This document shows, one piece after another, positions 12,772-14,378 of a stretch of DNA of 14,378 bases; positions within the stretch are counted from its first letter, which is position 1; each line of letters opens with the position of its first letter. The stretch comes from JANRIZ01 sp033764445 (GTDB lineage Bacteria > Verrucomicrobiota > Verrucomicrobiia > JAWXBN01). The stretch covers positions 1-14,378 of the forward strand of contig JANRIZ010000131.1 in NCBI GenBank assembly GCA_033764445.1. The letters run 5' to 3'. The translations under genes and the position numbers were made by a program. The notes under the pieces are model-generated. The model was not told the origin of the DNA. It was given only the letters and a program-made list of their open reading frames with translations, and searched no databases.

Positions 12772-14378
12772 TTACCGGTTCAACCCGGGGGTTCCGGGCT
12801 GCGCCCGCTCCATCACCCAGGGCAGCAGCAGGAAAAGCACAGGCACAAAATGCGAGTACATCCGGTAGTAGCCGGTCGAAAGGTACAGGCTCATCATCTC
12901 GCGGTTGTCCATGACCGGGACCGGAAAATAGAAAAGGACCAGGATCCCCCCCTTGAGGACCAGGGCCGCCCACAGCAGCCACCAGCCCCGTACCAGTGCC
13001 GCACCCCGGGTCCGCCCCCACACCCACAGCCACGTCAGCAGGCAGAGAATCATGAAAAAATGCTCCACATTCAGCCGCATCCGGATCATCTGGTACCAAA
13101 AAAGGAATCCGAGCCGGTGGAGCCACATCATCGGGGATTCCTGCAGGAGCAGCGCCAACCCCATCCCCGCCCGTCCGCTTTGCGACGAAAACCCGGACGT
13201 TTTCCAGGTCACACTCCAGGCCACGAACATCACCCCCACACACAGGGCGGGGACAACCAGCCGCCGCCACGGAATCCGGAGCCCCAGCAGAAGGGCGAGG
13301 ACAAACCCGGCGTAGGCGACCGACTCCATGCGGGTGACCGGCAGCAGCAACGCCATCAGGGAACCCAGCAACAGTCCGCCGGGGGTGCCGTGGCACCGCC
13401 ACAGGACATGGAAAAGCAGGAACGCGGCGGCGGCGGTGAGAACCTGCGCGTAGAGGTATCCGGCATGTTCGTACAGGTAGAGGTAGGAATAATTTGCCGC
13501 CACCAGGGCCAGCGGCCACGGCACCTTCTGCGAAAGCAGGATTTCCACCAGCGCGGCGATGAGCATCCCAAGCATGAGCGCCCCCGTGGCAAAACCCAGT
13601 TGCGGGAAAAAACTCCAGAACACCGACAGCCATGCCGGCCAGGCAGGGGGATAACCCTCATAGGCGGGAAACACCGCGTCAGCCGGGAGGGCCCCATGAT
13701 AGAAGAGGGTGTTGTGCTCGGCGAGCAGGGCGGCCCGCGGCAGCCACATGCTCATCGCATCCCAGTGGGCGGCCGGATGCGCGAGGGATTGCAGGGCCAG
13801 GGTCACACACGGCACGGCGGCCAGCAACCCCCACGCGGAGTTCCGGGTCCAGACAAACCCCGGCACCAGACCGGACCGACGGTGGAGGAACCAGGCGGCT
13901 ACACCCACACCAAGGGTCATGATCAATCCCGCCGGCCAGAACCACAGCCGCACCGTTTCCAGGAGTGTAAACACCAGGGTGACCGCCAGCAACCGCGCCC
14001 AGAATTCCCGCACCACGGCGCCCACCAGAATCCCCGCCGCGAGTTGCGCCAGCCACCAGACCCATTTGTGGTGACGCACCCAGGCGTCCGAAAAGGGGGA
14101 AGGCATCACCTTCAATGGGGCCACCTCCACGGTTTCCACCCGCTCGATGACTTTCCCGCGGGCGTAATACACGTAGTCGGTCTTCGGATAGGTCTTTGAC
14201 ACGGGAACCACCCCGCCCCGCCGCCCGTGGGTGAGGGCACTGAGTGCAAGCTCCTCATCCTTTTGATCCCCCTGGGCCAGGATCAATTCGAGCGGACGGA
14301 AATCATTCGCAAACGTCCCGATATTGCCCGGCCAGCCCAGCGGGCTGAAGGCCCGCCAGTAATCCTTGCCCTGGGCCA
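12772..14378 (-). CDS. Polytopic membrane protein, possible dolichyl-phosphate-mannose-type glycosyltransferase (5' truncated by window)
   Basis: The frame is open to the right edge: residues before the TTG at 14286 read in frame as AFSPLGWPGNIGTFANDFRP, so the N-terminus lies outside the window and about 535 codons are visible. The first 100 residues are soluble and partly basic. About ten or more hydrophobic segments follow from near WVWWLAQLAAGILVGAVV. Conserved-looking acidic and aromatic loops include HWDAMSMWLPRAALLAEHNT and FPAYEGYPPAWPAWLS, an arrangement seen in GT39/ArnT-like lipid-linked sugar transferases, where an Asp in the first loop is essential. That is a resemblance only. 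It precedes the glycoside hydrolase gene on the same strand. It ends MERAQPGTPGLNR. Alternatives are an O-antigen polymerase-like or uncharacterised membrane protein. Confidence 0.75.
   Translation of the reverse strand, partial: AQGKDYWRAFSPLGWPGNIGTFANDFRPLELILAQGDQKDEELALSALTHGRRGGVVPVSKTYPKTDYVYYARGKVIERVETVEVAPLKVMPSPFSDAWVRHHKWVWWLAQLAAGILVGAVVREFWARLLAVTLVFTLLETVRLWFWPAGLIMTLGVGVAAWFLHRRSGLVPGFVWTRNSAWGLLAAVPCVTLALQSLAHPAAHWDAMSMWLPRAALLAEHNTLFYHGALPADAVFPAYEGYPPAWPAWLSVFWSFFPQLGFATGALMLGMLIAALVEILLSQKVPWPLALVAANYSYLYLYEHAGYLYAQVLTAAAAFLLFHVLWRCHGTPGGLLLGSLMALLLPVTRMESVAYAGFVLALLLGLRIPWRRLVVPALCVGVMFVAWSVTWKTSGFSSQSGRAGMGLALLLQESPMMWLHRLGFLFWYQMIRMRLNVEHFFMILCLLTWLWVWGRTRGAALVRGWWLLWAALVLKGGILVLFYFPVPVMDNREMMSLYLSTGYYRMYSHFVPVLFLLLPWVMERAQPGTPGLNR

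Noticed and set aside
12664..14199. 511-codon open frame on the plus strand
   Set aside because: It is antisense to the membrane protein and consists largely of Pro, Gln, His and Arg, the mirror of hydrophobic codons.
1..14378. CRISPR array, transposase, prophage or defence island
   Set aside because: No regularly spaced repeats, transposase or phage proteins were seen; apart from the toxin-antitoxin pair all genes have housekeeping or carbohydrate-related families.

Overview
The window is about 60% G+C by eye and looks like a chromosomal segment of a member of the PVC group, most probably Verrucomicrobiota. The best hints are a secreted protein with a secretin-N/STN-like domain of the type common in that phylum, a PilT paralogue, a lysine-rich histone-like microprotein, and several glycoside hydrolases. 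This placement is an inference from protein character; no rRNA or marker gene is present to settle it.

Layout. (1) 2-448 (+): the C-terminal end of a PilT/PilU-type pilus retraction ATPase, cut by the window edge. (2) 489-2287 (-): a PfkB-type sugar-phosphate kinase whose stop overlaps the start of an alpha/beta hydrolase (ATGA). (3) 2353-2628 (-): a compact transcription unit with promoter, palindromic sites, a very strong ribosome binding site, a 27-residue Lys/Ala-rich protein and a perfect terminator. (4) 2661-6404 (-): a possible operon of a secreted STN-like protein, a short MscS channel (again joined by ATGA) and a GH38 alpha-mannosidase. (5) 6405-6717: AT-rich and gene-free, holding a strong plus-strand terminator with no gene before it, possibly the end of a small RNA. 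(6) 6718-7969 (+): a RelE/ParE-type toxin-antitoxin pair running directly into an RluA-family pseudouridine synthase. (7) 8000-10367 (-): leuC, a small lipoprotein gene and leuD. (8) 10453-10528 (-): a tRNA with anticodon CAT, best read as tRNA-Ile2 (lysidine type). (9) 10581-12641 (-): a GHL6/GH151-like glycoside hydrolase. (10) 12772-14378 (-): a large polytopic membrane protein that continues beyond the window.

How the parts fit. The window combines core functions (leucine-type isomerisation, tRNA, RNA modification, pilus retraction) with carbohydrate breakdown (mannosidase, fucosidase-like hydrolase, hexose-phosphate kinase), as expected for a polysaccharide-degrading heterotroph. No CRISPR, transposase, phage or large gene-cluster system is visible. 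The most distinctive items are the isolated microprotein unit with its apparent operator sites, the orphan terminator beside the toxin-antitoxin pair, the STN-protein/mini-MscS couple, and the lipoprotein gene lodged between leuC and leuD.
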